This document shows, piece after piece, positions 52,635-63,745 of a stretch of DNA of 64,000 bases. The stretch covers positions 3,348,001 through 3,412,000 of the forward strand of contig JAQOTA010000047.1 of assembly GCA_029532415.1 (NCBI GenBank), given 5' to 3'. Under the pieces are notes generated by a model that did no database searches, had not been told where the DNA came from, and saw nothing but the letters and a program-made list of their open reading frames with translations. The translations under genes and the position numbers were made by a program. Position 1 is the stretch's first letter. Every line of letters begins with the position of its first letter. This DNA is from Marasmius tenuissimus (Eukaryota > Basidiomycota > Agaricomycetes > Agaricales > Marasmiaceae).

Positions 52635-52916
52635 ATACCACTTGCGAGAGTTACCTTAATCAAGGCCCCTCTTTCATGCCAAAGAGTTATAGAGACATAG
52701 AAGTCAAGAAACCGAGAAATTGATTCGTAAGAGTCGTAGAGTACAAACATTTCGTATACCGTGGAACGAAGAGGGGAGTAATGTAATGTAAGTGTAAAAG
52801 GTGAACTATATTACAACAACAAGTGAAAATATCAAAAAAGGGCATCAAGAAAAAAGGGAACAAGCGTTAACATCCACCACCACCCGCAATCCAAGTCCAT
52901 GAAACAAAGCAACGAA
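52635..52916. repeat. Flank duplicated with the tRNA (copy of 53979-54259)
   Basis: Direct, diverged repeat of the DNA between the second tRNA-Ile and the end of the HAM1-like gene. Shared words include GAGAAATTGATTCGT, GAGTCGTAGAGTACAA, GGAGTAATGTAATGTAA, TATTACAACAACAAGTGAAA and CCAAGTCCATGAAAC, in the same order. It stops close to where the HAM1-like 3' UTR would meet coding sequence. Confidence 0.75.
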
Positions 52917-52924
52917 GAAGATAC

Positions 52925-53480
52925 CCTAGGCGGCCACCACCGTTGTGAACAAGGTCCAATAGAAAGGCAAGGTACCCATCACCCAGTCGCTCGTGGCGCC
53001 ATAGCAGCTCAAGCTACAGCCTAGCTCAGTATGAGAATACAAAGCTTCAGATAGCCTTAGTCGTTCCTCGTCCGTCGAGTCATCGGAACTCGAAAACAAC
53101 TATCATTCAAGCAAAGACCCAGCATGATTGTGGCTGTTGGGTACGAATGATATGCATTGTAAAGTGGCGTAGTACTTGAGGCCTTCAAGGGTCACGGGAC
53201 AAAACAAGTTCACGAGTCGTCGGGATATCTAAAGATAGCGAGACAAAAACCGGGACTATCTGCCGTTCAGCGTAAGTGGCCCGCCTTGGTACTATCCACG
53301 TATCCAACGTATAGCCGGAGCTTTTGCCTCAGAGTCGTGGTCCCTGAACTCGGACCATTTCCAAACGCTTGTTTTCGTCGACTGAAAACGTGAATATCTG
53401 AGAGATAGAATTGAGTCCAACATGGTATACTGTATACTCGAATCTTGGGTTTTCCCTTTCAATATTCGTTGGAGGATAGC
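52925..53480 (-). repeat. Dispersed repeat, inverted copy of 63165-63745
   Basis: The reverse complement of this stretch runs parallel with 63165-63745. Shared blocks include CACGTTTTCAGTCGA / CACGTTTTCAGTCGAGG, GCCTCAAGTACTA, GCCACTTTACAATGCAT, CAACAGCCACAATCATGC, GAGTTCCGATGACTCGA and CTATGGCGCCACGAGCGACT. Identity is roughly 75-80 percent by eye over about 550 bp. No transposon ends or sound coding frame identified. Confidence 0.7.
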
Positions 53481-53878
53481 TCCTGTAGGCGAATGTTAGC
53501 TCGTGTCACGATGAATGGGTGAGGTAGATAAGGGAGCAACGTCAACCCTCCGACACGGACCTTGTTGAACGCTTTGTGGCGCGCCTCGATTCCGAAGGGC
53601 CGTACCCATGGTGTAGGTCCAAGAGGAGGTATCTGGGGCAAGCATTACCACAGTCTCATACCGACCGTAGTACTCTTATCGTTTTCGAGTCGGGGACTAG
53701 ATAGTAGAAAGACAACTGAAAACAATGATCACACCCTTTCAACGTTCAACGGCCTATGTAACAGGGAAAAAAGTATATCCAAGGGCCAATAAGTGTAAAT
53801 TCAACCGAGTCCGACTCAACAAAGTGAGCCCTCGAACTCAAAACTCACATCAAAAGACATCGCGTTAATGTTATACAA
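53481..53878. other. Intergenic, no gene seen
   Basis: Nothing recognised between the dispersed repeat and the second tRNA. Confidence 0.35.
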
Positions 53879-53978
53879 TGGCCAACGTGGGGATCGAACC
53901 CAAGACCTTCGCGTGAATACAAGGCGGCGGAACGGTCCCATATTAGCACGACGCTCTAACCAACTGAGCTAGTCGGCC
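53879..53978 (-). tRNA. tRNA-Ile(AAU), intron-containing
   Basis: Same mature sequence as the copy at 52532-52634 except for a normal G53, giving a standard T-arm (GGG-TTCGATC-CCC). Anticodon AAT in CTAATA, interrupted after position 37 by a 26-nt intron unrelated in sequence to the 29-nt intron of the other copy. The mature tRNA is about 74 nt before CCA addition. Confidence 0.88.
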
Positions 53979-54276
53979 ATACCTCATGTGTCAATTACTG
54001 TGCCGAAGTCCCCTCGCTCTCACGGTGAGAAACTTGTAGAGAAAAATCAAAGGAAAATGAGAAATTGATTCGTGGGAGTCGTAGAGTACAATCATGTCGT
54101 ATAACGTGGAACGAAGACGGGAGTAATGTAATGTAAAGGTGAAAGTGAACTATGAACTATATTACAACAACAAGTGAAAGTATCAAGAAAGGGCGTCAAG
54201 AAGAAAGGGAACAACAGTCATCCACCACCATCCACAACGTAAGACCAAGTCCATGAAACGAAAATACCAAGGGCCT

Positions 54277-57200
54277 TTACACCTTCGCCTGCGTATTCAA
54301 CCTCAAATCAAACACCTCACTCTTCCACGTCTCCCCACCAGGCGCATGGCTCGTCCCCGCCAGCGCAGCCTTCTCCCTATCACCCTTATCGTCCAACCCA
54401 GCACCAGGTTGACTCGTCGATGCTCTCCCAATGAGCTTCTCCCGCTCACCCACACGCGAGACCCATCCACCGGAATGCCCGACTTCTCCCAGAATGGAGT
54501 TGCGCTTGTTGGCGACGACCTTGAACTGTGAAGTTCCACCGGCGGATTGAACAGACACGGCGTCTTTCGAGTTTGCAGAGATCGATGGGGTGCGTTTGAA
54601 TGCCTGTAAACCCAACTTTCATCAACACCACGAAAAGAAGAAAGGAAGACGAGAAAGAAGACACTCACATCCTGCAAAGCCTGCAACCTCCCAACAGCCT
54701 CTTCACCCTCCCCAGCCTCCGCAGCCCGCTGCGCCTCGTCCATCCTCTGCTTCACAGCGATCAACTCCTCCGAAATAAACTCGAACCCGCTTCGAATACC
54801 GCTCTCGACGGCTTTCTGAACCTGCCGCTTGACGAGACCCATCATCAACGGTTTGAGAGTCTTGTACAACACGTCGTGTTTCGTATCCCGAATGGAGACT
54901 TTGAGCGATCCTTCAATCTTCACGGCGACTTTCTTAATGTCGAAGAGTCTACAAAGACGCGTGGGTAAGCACCAAGAAACGGAAACGAAAGGAAAGAGAA
55001 AACACCAAACTTACCTAGCCTCATCCCTCGAATCTCCCAACTCAACATCAACGCTCATTCCCTCCCCTCCAAGCACAAGATCAGCAACACCCGAATCCTT
55101 AATCTTAATCGCCCCTCCTTTCTTATGGAAATAAAACAACACGTCCCTCATATCAGCTTGAATCTGCGTCATATGCATATGGAACTTGTGATGCGAGTTT
55201 GGCGGACGCTTGGAATCTTTCGTCGTGGAGTTGTGGGGGTCTTTGGGGTGGTTGAGTTTGTCGAACGTTTCCCAGCGGAGCCAGTTGTGCATTTCGACTT
55301 CGACGACGTTGGGGAAGAGGTTGCGGCCGGAGAGGGTGAGGTTTTCGACGACGAGGTCAAAGGTTTCGTCGGTGTATTCGATACGGGGGATGGGGATGTA
55401 ACCGACCTGCATAGGGCAAAGTCAGCGTTGAACGACGAGAAAGAAGTGAAAGGAAACGTACCTCATCGATCAGCCCGGGCAGGATTACTCCCCTGACATC
55501 ATTCCAAAGATCGCTCTTGAACTTGAGATGATCGTTCTCGAAGAGGAGATCCTTCGTCAAACGCTGAATATCCGTACCGAGCCTACCCAGAACGTCAGCA
55601 CATACTCCCAACACAGAACAAGGAAAAAAAAGACCAACCTCTTATTCGTCCTATCCTCCGCAACACCCCCAACAAAGTCCTTCGCCCCATCGAAAACCCT
55701 ATCAAGATGCTCCCTATACTTCCCCCTCTCCCTCGCCTCCTTCTCTCCACCCTTCAAATCGCTCCTCACCTCCCCACCAAAGAAAATCTTTCCCGTATCC
55801 TCCAACTTCCTCCCCTCAGCTTCACACTGCGGTTCAGTCACATACCCAGGCTCCCTCACACATCGCTCCAAGTACACACCCACTTCCTTCCACCACGACT
55901 CGAGCTCGGGGTCGCGTTTGGCATCGTCGATAAGCGCGTTGATAGGATCGAGAATGAGGTTGTTGAAGCTCTTGTTCGAAGCGAACCGTTCAAGGATGAC
56001 TTTGAGTTGATGTAAGGACGTGTTCAACGAGGAAGGGGCGTTGGATTTGGAGTTGTCCAGTTGAGTTTGGGAGAAGGAACGGCCGTGGGAGGCGTATTCT
56101 TTGATGAAGGAGATGAGCCATTCGAGGGATTCTTGGTATTCGGGGTGTTTCTGGCACTCGATGATGACCTGCAATACGGTCGTTAACTCGGAAACGTTTA
56201 GAGGAAGGGACAGGGGAAGACGTACCTTCTTGCCACGCCAGATCCATTGATCTCTCCTCGATTCGGGGAAGTACTCTTCGGTGATGAACTCTTTACCACG
56301 GCCGTAGTGAGCCTTTGCCTTGTCCTGGTGCTCGCCGGGAATGGTATCCTGCAACGCCATACGTCACTATCAAGATAATCAACCGAAGGCGAGGTAAGAC
56401 GTACCTTGACACCGCCAGTAATCCTCTCCATGAAGCCCTTCTTCTTCGTCGGAGACGTGACCTCATTCGCCGCAGCCTCAGGTCCATCAGTCTCCGCACG
56501 AGCTTGAGCGGTGTTGATTTCATCGAGAGCAGCGTTCGCGGCTAAAGGTCAACACGAGTGAGTTATCCCGCCGAAACGGAAGAGATGGGGAAGATAGACT
56601 CACCCTCTTCCTTCTTCTGATCCTTGGTCTGTTTCGCAGCCTCAATCTTCTCCTTCGCTTCTTCCTTCCTCCTCTTCAACTCTTCCGCATCGACAAACTC
56701 CTGACTTCCACGATGAGGCTCATCAACGGTTCGGAGCTTCTCTTCGTTCGGCGCAACACCTTCCGCGGCCTACCAGCAATATCGGCCATCAGTAACAAGC
56801 ACCAGTAGACATCAAAGACCAAAAAACCCACCTTGACCAGCGTCTTACTCAACAAATCCCTGCCAATCAGACCAAAGTCCGAAACGAGCTTCCTCGCCTC
56901 CGAGTTTGTCAACAGGAGCGTCAACAACGTCCTCAAATGCTTGATCGCAACCTGTCCATCCTCCCTGGCCTTATCCTGTGTAACAGGGGTCTTGGCATCC
57001 TTGGTTGTAGCTTCCGCCGACGCGGTCACGTCATCGCCTATTGCCGCATCAGTCAACACGCACGGAGGACAAACAAGAAAGAAAGAGACGTACTCAACCC
57101 TCGAGTGTTCCAAGTAAACTCTTGAATAATCTCATCCCGGTTCTTCTCCTTGACCAAGACACGGAGGGTTTCAAGGATATCCTGGACGTCGCGAACGAGC

Positions 57201-57871
57201 TTTTGACCGTCCTTGCTAAGTTGACTGGTCTTGGGATCTGAGGAGGAGTCTTGTAGGCCTTTCCAGTAGGAGAGGTACGCGTCGAGTTGAGCGTTGGTTG
57301 GGAGTTTGGAAGAGCGGAGAGCGAGGAGAGCGGTATAGAGAGTTAGCTATGAGGGGGAGAAGATTGAGGTGTTAGCACGTGAACCAATTGGGGTGATGAA
57401 GAAGGGTAGAAGGAAGAGAAGCGAAGTTCGCGCGAATAGAAGACGTCTGACATCACAGAATAAGAAATGGGGAGGATGCGACGCGTGCAGCGGGATAAAG
57501 ATGGATGAATTGGTGTGAAATCTTCACGCCGATGACGCCAGGAAAAAGAGACGAAACGGAGATCATGGGTTGCACAACAACAAAGGCCGTGAATTGGTGG
57601 ATATGAAATCGATGACGCCAGCGAACGAGACAACAAATCTCATCGCTACAATCAGATGGATCCAAGACGAAGGCTGGGTCCATGGCAACTCATTTGACCA
57701 CAATCTCGAGGGATACGACTCGCCAAAGGAACGGGGAAAGAAAGCGATAGGACAAGAACGGCTCACCTTCCTATCGACATCCCTATCCTTCGCGTCCTTA
57801 TCCACAGGATCAATCACAGCTCCCTTGGACGGGTGGGTAGAGGTATCCTTCGGTGCAGGTGGTAGAGACAT
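54277..57871 (-). CDS. HAM1-like protein (hyphal anastomosis family)
   Basis: About ten-exon gene encoding roughly 900 residues with the HAM1_N / HAM1_C layout conserved in filamentous fungi; Neurospora ham-1 is linked to hyphal fusion. It starts MSLPPAPKDTSTHPSKG at 57871. In order: LTLYTALLALRSSKLPTNAQ (N-terminal helices), LVKEKNRDEIIQEFTWNTRG, KHLRTLLTLLLTNSEARKL, an acidic/basic helical linker, YFPESRRDQWIWRGKK, VIIECQKHPEYQESLEWLIS, RFASNKSFNNLILDPINALI, then the lipid-binding-like region: DLLFENDHLKFKSDLWNDV, VGYIPIPRIEYTDETFDLVV, and GGAIKIKDSGVADL. The C-terminal part has TLKPLMMGLVKRQVQKAVES and a Ser-rich tail, stop at 54277. No membrane span or signal peptide. All joins are GT-AG with frame kept; it looks intact. 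Confidence 0.85.
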
Positions 57872-58589
57872 TCTTCTTCGTTATTCTTCTTGTTCTTGTT
57901 TCGTTCGTTACAGTCGTTCGTGATGCAAGGTCAACAACAATCGACCTCACTGATGATGGTGGTAAGCAAAAAAAAAAGGGTGGTGGGGGTGATAAATTTA
58001 GGGAACGCTCACCAGTTGACCTTCGCACCCTTTATACAAGGGAATTTAGAACCTCCTGAGCCAGAACGCAACAAACCCAGAACCCAGAATGCGCGTCATA
58101 CCTGCGTCACCAGATAGTTGCGATCGTACGTGAGACCTTACTTTAACCACAAGAAGAAGGCAGGAATGATTCATGACATTGGACAGTGACAGGCCGCATG
58201 TTCTTCGTGAGGCAAGGCTCGGGTGTTCTTCATCCGTTCATCGATAGAGGGAGGAAGAGAGGAAGGAAGCTTGTCACTGTGGGCAAAGGGCAAAGAATCC
58301 AACGAGAAATAGGGTTAGGGGCAACGGATTTTGCCAGGACTTTTTTGCTTGTCGTGTAACCCTTTTCATCCTAAATGACGTCACAGCCCTCAGTCGCGTC
58401 TGTGGCGTGCCGCGTCCCGATTCCGTTCATGACAGAAAACAGACAGCAGTGTGTTGAGGTGGGTCCGATTCCGATTCCGAGCTTACGACGAGTAAGTAAT
58501 CACACAAGAACACAAGAAGCGATAACGATGTCCGGCTCCCCGATGGCGTTCTTCTTCTTTATGTTCAACTGTCATTCACGGGAGAATAT
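57872..58589. other. Upstream region of the HAM1-like gene
   Basis: Promoter-side DNA without another gene. Contains a perfect TGACGTCA palindrome at 58376-58383. Confidence 0.4.
58376..58383. promoter_or_regulatory. CRE-type palindrome TGACGTCA
   Basis: A perfect ATF/CREB-type bZIP site about 510 bp upstream of the HAM1-like start codon. Function is inferred from sequence only; one such site per 65 kb is expected by chance. Confidence 0.25.
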
Positions 58590-60130
58590 CACGATCGTGG
58601 CGTAGCGAGCAGTCTGGAGGTGGTGCTTGGAAGTTGTGCTTACTGGTACGCACTGGAGGCGATCGGCAAAGCTCTCGACAGGCACAATGAAATCATGATG
58701 TACACTGGAGAGGATCGTGCATGATAGGTCCGCAGTATGGTACCGTAGTCGATCAGTAACCTTTCAATAGGCATAACTTTGGTTGTGGTTGATCCATACT
58801 ATGGTATTAGTGGCGATCAACAACAAAAAAAGCTCCACACAAGTTTCGAGCTAGAGGCGTAGTCGCGGCAAGTAGAACGAACAAACATACCTATCGTAGA
58901 CGGCCATGCGTGGTTCACTCGACAGGCTCAATCTTTCTCGGTTCCCCAAGTCGTAGCTTGGCACAAGTTTAATGACGTTTATATGATATCCAACTCCCGG
59001 TGGCTTCCGATGGCAAAAAGAAACCTAATTGTGGCGTCATAGTTGGACCCTGTAGGTCCATCCTTTGGTCACGATCAACAAGGTACAAAAGCTCTCAACC
59101 AGTACATTCTCATCAATTACCAAGATCTTTTTTTTTCTGCGGAAGCGACTGTCTGTTACTCAAACATCTATTTTCTCCGTGCCTCATACCGAGAAATCGT
59201 GACTCCTTGTATCCCACGCCTCCCTCCCTCCGTGTGTACAAGCTCACAGTGATCACTCGAACCACGACCACAACAATGGCCAACAAATTGTGGTTCAATT
59301 TTCTCTTAGGACTGTTTTTCCATCGAACGTAGAAGCACACCACGATCGTAACGTAGCGAGCAGCCTAGAAGGTGGTACTAAGAAGTCGTGGCGACCAACA
59401 AAGCTCTCGACAGGTAAAATGCATTATGATGTCCACTGCAGAAAATCGCGGGCTGGCGTCGTTCAGTGAACCTTCAACGAATCTCACACCACTGTGATTT
59501 CTGACGAGGAATCGTAATTATAGCGTTGGTCCATACTATGAATTCAGCGGCGAGAAGCTCCACATCGAGATACATAAATTCTGAACTACAGTAGAGACAT
59601 GATCGTTCTAATTCGTGACTTGTAACAAGTAAGCGGGGTAGACATACCTATCATGAGTAGTTGAAGCGTGTATCATAGCTCACTCTTGCTCTCCAACTCC
59701 GAAAGCTTGTCAAGAGAGTCACAAAGTCCTCGGAGTACAATGACACTACTTGTATAAAATCGGACTCACAACGACTCCCTATGGCAGAGAAATAATACTC
59801 AGTGTGGTGTCATAGTTGGACCTTGTGGGTCCGTTCAATAGCGGCGATCAACAGAAGCTCCATCTTCTTCTGACCGGTACAACATGTTCTATTCGACTCC
59901 TTCAGGGCGGCTTCCTCTCCAACTGTTTTAATATACCCTCCCGTGACTGTATCGCCAACGAAAACACGACCGATTATGGTTGTAATGTTACCCGTTCTTC
60001 TCACTGTCTATGGACTATGTTATTTTATGTACTATGCTGCATGCAGATTCAGAGCGTTGCTCCATTACGTTGGAGGACGCAAACCGTGAAGTCCGATCGA
60101 GGCAACGGGATTGTGGGGTATTGAACATGA
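58590..60130. repeat. Degenerate tandem repeat, period about 750-775 bp
   Basis: Matching blocks recur in order. CGTAGCGAGCAG is at 58601 and 59352, followed each time by AAGCTCTCGACAGG and later by GGTCCATACTATG or GATCCATACTATG. GGCGATCAACAA / GGCGAGAAGCTCCACA, AACATACCTATC / GACATACCTATC and CATAGTTGGACC (59038 and 59811) also recur. A third, weaker start may lie near 60110. Some words (GATTGTGGCGTATCGAGC) recur near 63015. No coding frame. Confidence 0.55.
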
Positions 60131-60237
60131 GCTCGGAGTCGTATCATGGTTCATTTTGACAGGTAAGAGGGTCGTCCCCCACCTGATGTCTGAGGGCTCA
60201 CCTAACAACTGTCGTAGTAATCCCGAAGTGGTTATTA

Positions 60238-60838
60238 GATCAAAAAATACCCAAAGTACTGGTCTTTAATTGCACGGTTCATTTATTGGATGCTCAGAGA
60301 CGGCAATTACGATCTCCTATCTGGCATCCACCCATCAAACGGTCTACATCGGGTGGCCACACGGTATCCAGGTACTCGTCCCGGGAAATGCAGGCAGCAA
60401 AATACAAGGGCGGCGCAACAGATCGAGAATGACCTTGTGCTGTGTACGCAAGTAACGATAGTTCCTTTGACAGCAAAAGTGATTGTACATACAAACCCAG
60501 CAGCGGATTTACGGTCATCATTTCGTTGATCCTGAAGTAGTAAGTAGATCAAACATACCCGGGGTACTAGTCTTTTTGTACGGTTTATCTATTAAATGCT
60601 CAGAGACAGTATGTACCTACAATCTCCCATCCACCCATCAAACGGTCTGCATCGGGTAGCCACACGGTATCCAGGTACTCGTCCCGGGAAATGCAGACAG
60701 CAAAATACGAGGGCGGCACAGCAGATCAAGCATGTCCTTGTGCTGTGTATGCAAGTAGTGATGATCCCTTTGACAGCAATGTGATGGTACATACAAACCC
60801 AGCAGTGGATCAAGTGTTCGGCTAGTAGATCAACACAG
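60238..60838. repeat. Two-unit tandem repeat, about 300 bp each
   Basis: Units begin near 60238 and 60547. Shared sequence includes TGCTCAGAGAC, CATCCACCCATCAAACGGTC, CACACGGTATCCAGGTACTC, GTCCCGGGAAATGCAG, GACCTTGTGCTGTGTA / GTCCTTGTGCTGTGTA and GTACATACAAACCCAGCAG. It ends just before the stop codon of the 60842-62067 gene, so it forms that gene's 3' flank. Confidence 0.85.
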
Positions 60839-60841
60839 CAA

Positions 60842-62067
60842 TCATCTGTTACTCCCATACGCCGAGACATATTCTGGCGGTGCCTGTTCTACAGCTTCCA
60901 TCCTCTCCATCCTCTGCATCAATAATCGTATCTGTGCCTGCATAGTCCGGTAACTCGCCTGGTCGACTGGTCCATCGTCGTCTTCGCGGAAAGTCCCGAC
61001 ACCTACATTGTCTCGCGCAGTGTCAGGCTGTTGGGGTCCAATGAATTGTTCACTTTGTGTATTCCACTCAATCGCCTGGTGGCTAGAGCCTTCAACAACC
61101 TTACGTTCTGAAGGCGGCGTGTAAGAGGCTCTTTTCTGTTTACGAGAGGCGCCCGCCGAATCGAGAGTTCTAGGAGAGAAAGGATCAAGGACCGCCACTG
61201 CTTTATCCAAGTCCCGTCGTCGCCTATCTGCAGAGAGCTTCATGAATCCGTCAATTCACGTAAAATCTCACCTTGCTTACCTCGTCTCCTCCGCAAAATA
61301 AGGAATACAATGACAAGTACGACCAGAAAAACGCCGCCTCCGACTGAGCCACCAATGATTATCGCTCGAGAACGATTAGAACCGGAATCCGTGGCTACTA
61401 AGTAAGGTGGCGCACTGGAAGATAAAAGTGTCAGCCTCAAAGCTCAAGACAGGCCGCAGAGGACAAGGATCTATGTTAATCTTTACCTTGACGTTGTTGT
61501 TAGGCCAGTCGGAAGCACAGCTACTTGTGTCGCGGGATTGATTGGGTTATACGAAACGATTGGGCCACTGTTCCCGCTGTTCACTCGGGCTTCAGTGTTA
61601 CTCCGATTATCACATCAGAAGTTGTACTGCACACACACTGGAGTGGCTCCAATAAACCCCTGCACGGTGAAAGGACTATTTGTGGTTTATGGCACTTGAG
61701 CTTTCAAACAGCAATGCGAGGCAACCAAGGACCCACCCTGTGGTTGTCACCATATATGTTATTTGTCCCTCATGCTGTTTTTCGTCAACCGTCGTCGTCA
61801 TAGCCACCTGGGAATATCCAAACGCGACTCTGAATTCGAGAGAAAGCGGCTCTGTCTCGCGATCATCGCGAACCCATGTCACTGTCTGTGGTTGAAAGGC
61901 CGTGATGGTGGCCGGTACTTGCCCCCAGCTAAAATGGACGGCCTGTAGTCCGGGGAAGAGATGTAATTGAAAAAGAATGCCTAGATGGAGAGAGGATCTG
62001 TCGGAGAGCAAATAGTCAGTGTTCATTAAGACCTAAATCATCGCCAGTACATACCGGAGCTTCATCA
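60842..62067 (-). CDS. Single-pass cell-surface protein with PPEY tail, paralogue
   Basis: Paralogue of 30320-31537. The ATG at 62067 (or 62064) gives MMKLR; after the first intron SSLHLGILFQLHLFPGLQA completes a signal peptide. The ectodomain has QVPATITAFQPQTVTWVR, VDEKQHEGQITYMV and FTVQGFIGATP (matching IFDVEGAV in the other copy). A stalk PATQVAVLPTGLTTT is followed by one membrane span (AIIIGGSVGGGVFLVVLVIV) and RRRRG. The tail starts DRRRRDLDKAVAVLD and contains a heptad-like MQAQIRLLMQRMERME before APPEYVSAYGS. Four introns of about 45-70 nt are in register with those of the paralogue. The ectodomain stalk is much shorter than in the 30-kb copy and lacks the Ser/Thr expansion. It looks intact. 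Confidence 0.8.
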
Positions 62068-63164
62068 TGGTCTTTGAGAGGGGCAAAAAGAGGAAAGAAG
62101 GGTTGTTCATCGAGTTTGGTGATCCCACATATGTAGTGAGACAAGGTTTGATAATTCCCATGTCCTGGTTGTTGTGGCTGACGACAGGGGAATAAAATCA
62201 TGATCTCCAACTGGCTTCTAGAACTCGAGAAGGCCAAGTGCATCAGTGAGTTTAGTTACGAGTCGAAAGGCTGTGGTCGAATATTGATGGGAGCACCCCT
62301 CGAGTGCGTGGAAGCCCGAGAGACTTAAATGTCGCCGTCGAGACTCTGGAGAATGTAGAGCACGAGTCACATCAAAGGACTTAGGGGAGGGATCGGGACT
62401 GCGGTGTATCGAGTGTGATTCAAGCAGAGACGGTTTCCTTCGAGGAGACGTCGGGCCGGCACCAACCCAATTTCGCTCAGATTTATAGAAGATCGGCGTG
62501 TACTATTCCAGGCCCGAATCCCTATCGAAGTATTTTGTCCCCGAACCCCACACCCTCCTCCACCTCTGCCCCAAGAGCACACACCACTCCCACAGCACTA
62601 CCCGGCTACCCGAGCTACACCCTCACCGGATGTCGTGCCGATCTTCGGATTGGGCTAGTATCCAACCTATATTTTATATGCACGGGTAGACATTTGAGTG
62701 AGGGTTTCGAAGGATGCGGGGGAAGTGACGGGTGGCGCCTGTTCCGAGTCGTTTTCTTTGATGATCTTCGTGTGTTAACCCTTCATCTGACTGTCAGTGG
62801 TCTATTCTGTGCATCTTTTATGATTGGGTCTCGTATGCTTGAGGTACTTGTGTGTACTATGCAGGTTCGCGACAAGGCGAACTCAGGAGATGCCTCGCTG
62901 CAACGTGTTAATCGAGTTTGACCCCGCTATGAGGTTCAATCTCCTCGAGGTCGGAGGGCGAGAACCATGCAGTTCTGCAGCTTCACATAAAGGGCCAATT
63001 TGCAAGGTAACGGGATTGTGGCGTATCGAGCATAAGCTCGTATATGAAACTATTTTTCAGTATTCTCATTCAGGTTGGCGTAAGCCTCAGCACGCAGTGC
63101 TGATCTGTCGTGATCTGAGTTGTCGGTTGACTCCAGGGGATTGCTCCGACCTTCCTGATTGTCA
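62068..63164. other. Intergenic, no gene seen
   Basis: Upstream of the surface-protein gene. A frame at 62415-62921 lacks an ATG start and has no protein-like features. No repeat except a short resemblance near 63000-63040 to the 58-60 kb tandem repeat. Confidence 0.35.
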
Positions 63165-63745
63165 GAGCAAATATTCGAAAGGACGAAACAAAATTTGGGG
63201 ATACTGTACACTATACCAGACTCACTTCTATCTCTCACATGCTCACGTTTTCAGTCGAGGCAGACAAGAAACCAGAAACCGTCAGGGATCACGATGAGGT
63301 AAAAGCTCCGTAATATGTTGGATATTTCGATAGTACCAAGTCGGCCACTTTCACTAGACAAAAATTTTGAGCAACTCGAACTGCGTACAGATCTGTAATG
63401 GCAGATGGTCCCGGCTTTTGCCTCGCCATCTTGTACTTATATCCCAACCACTCGCGAGCTTCTTTCGTCCCATAACCCTTGTGGGCCTCAAGTACTATGC
63501 CACTTTACAATGCATGTCTTCCGTACCTAACAGCCACAATCATGCCAGTCTGTATTTTAATGATAGTTGTTACCGAGTTCCGATGACTCGAGGGAGGAGG
63601 AACGACTAAGGCTACCTAAAACTTTGTATTTTCATACTGGGCCACGGTGTGGCTTGAGCTGCTATGGCGCCACGAGCGACTGGGCAATGGCTTACCTTGT
63701 CTTTTTATTGGATCTTGTCTATGACGGTGATGGCCGTCTAAAATC
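63165..63745 (+). repeat. Dispersed repeat, inverted copy of 52925-53480
   Basis: Plus-strand sequence parallels the reverse complement of 52925-53480 (see there). The stretch TCAAGTACTATGCCACTTTACAATG, described here only by its position 63490-63514, is among the best conserved. The frame around it stays open here but not in the other copy, so coding function is doubtful. Confidence 0.7.

Noticed and set aside
62415..62921. 168-codon open frame
   Set aside because: It has no ATG start (it begins with GTG), a Pro/Ser/Thr-rich chance-like composition and no splice-consistent continuation.
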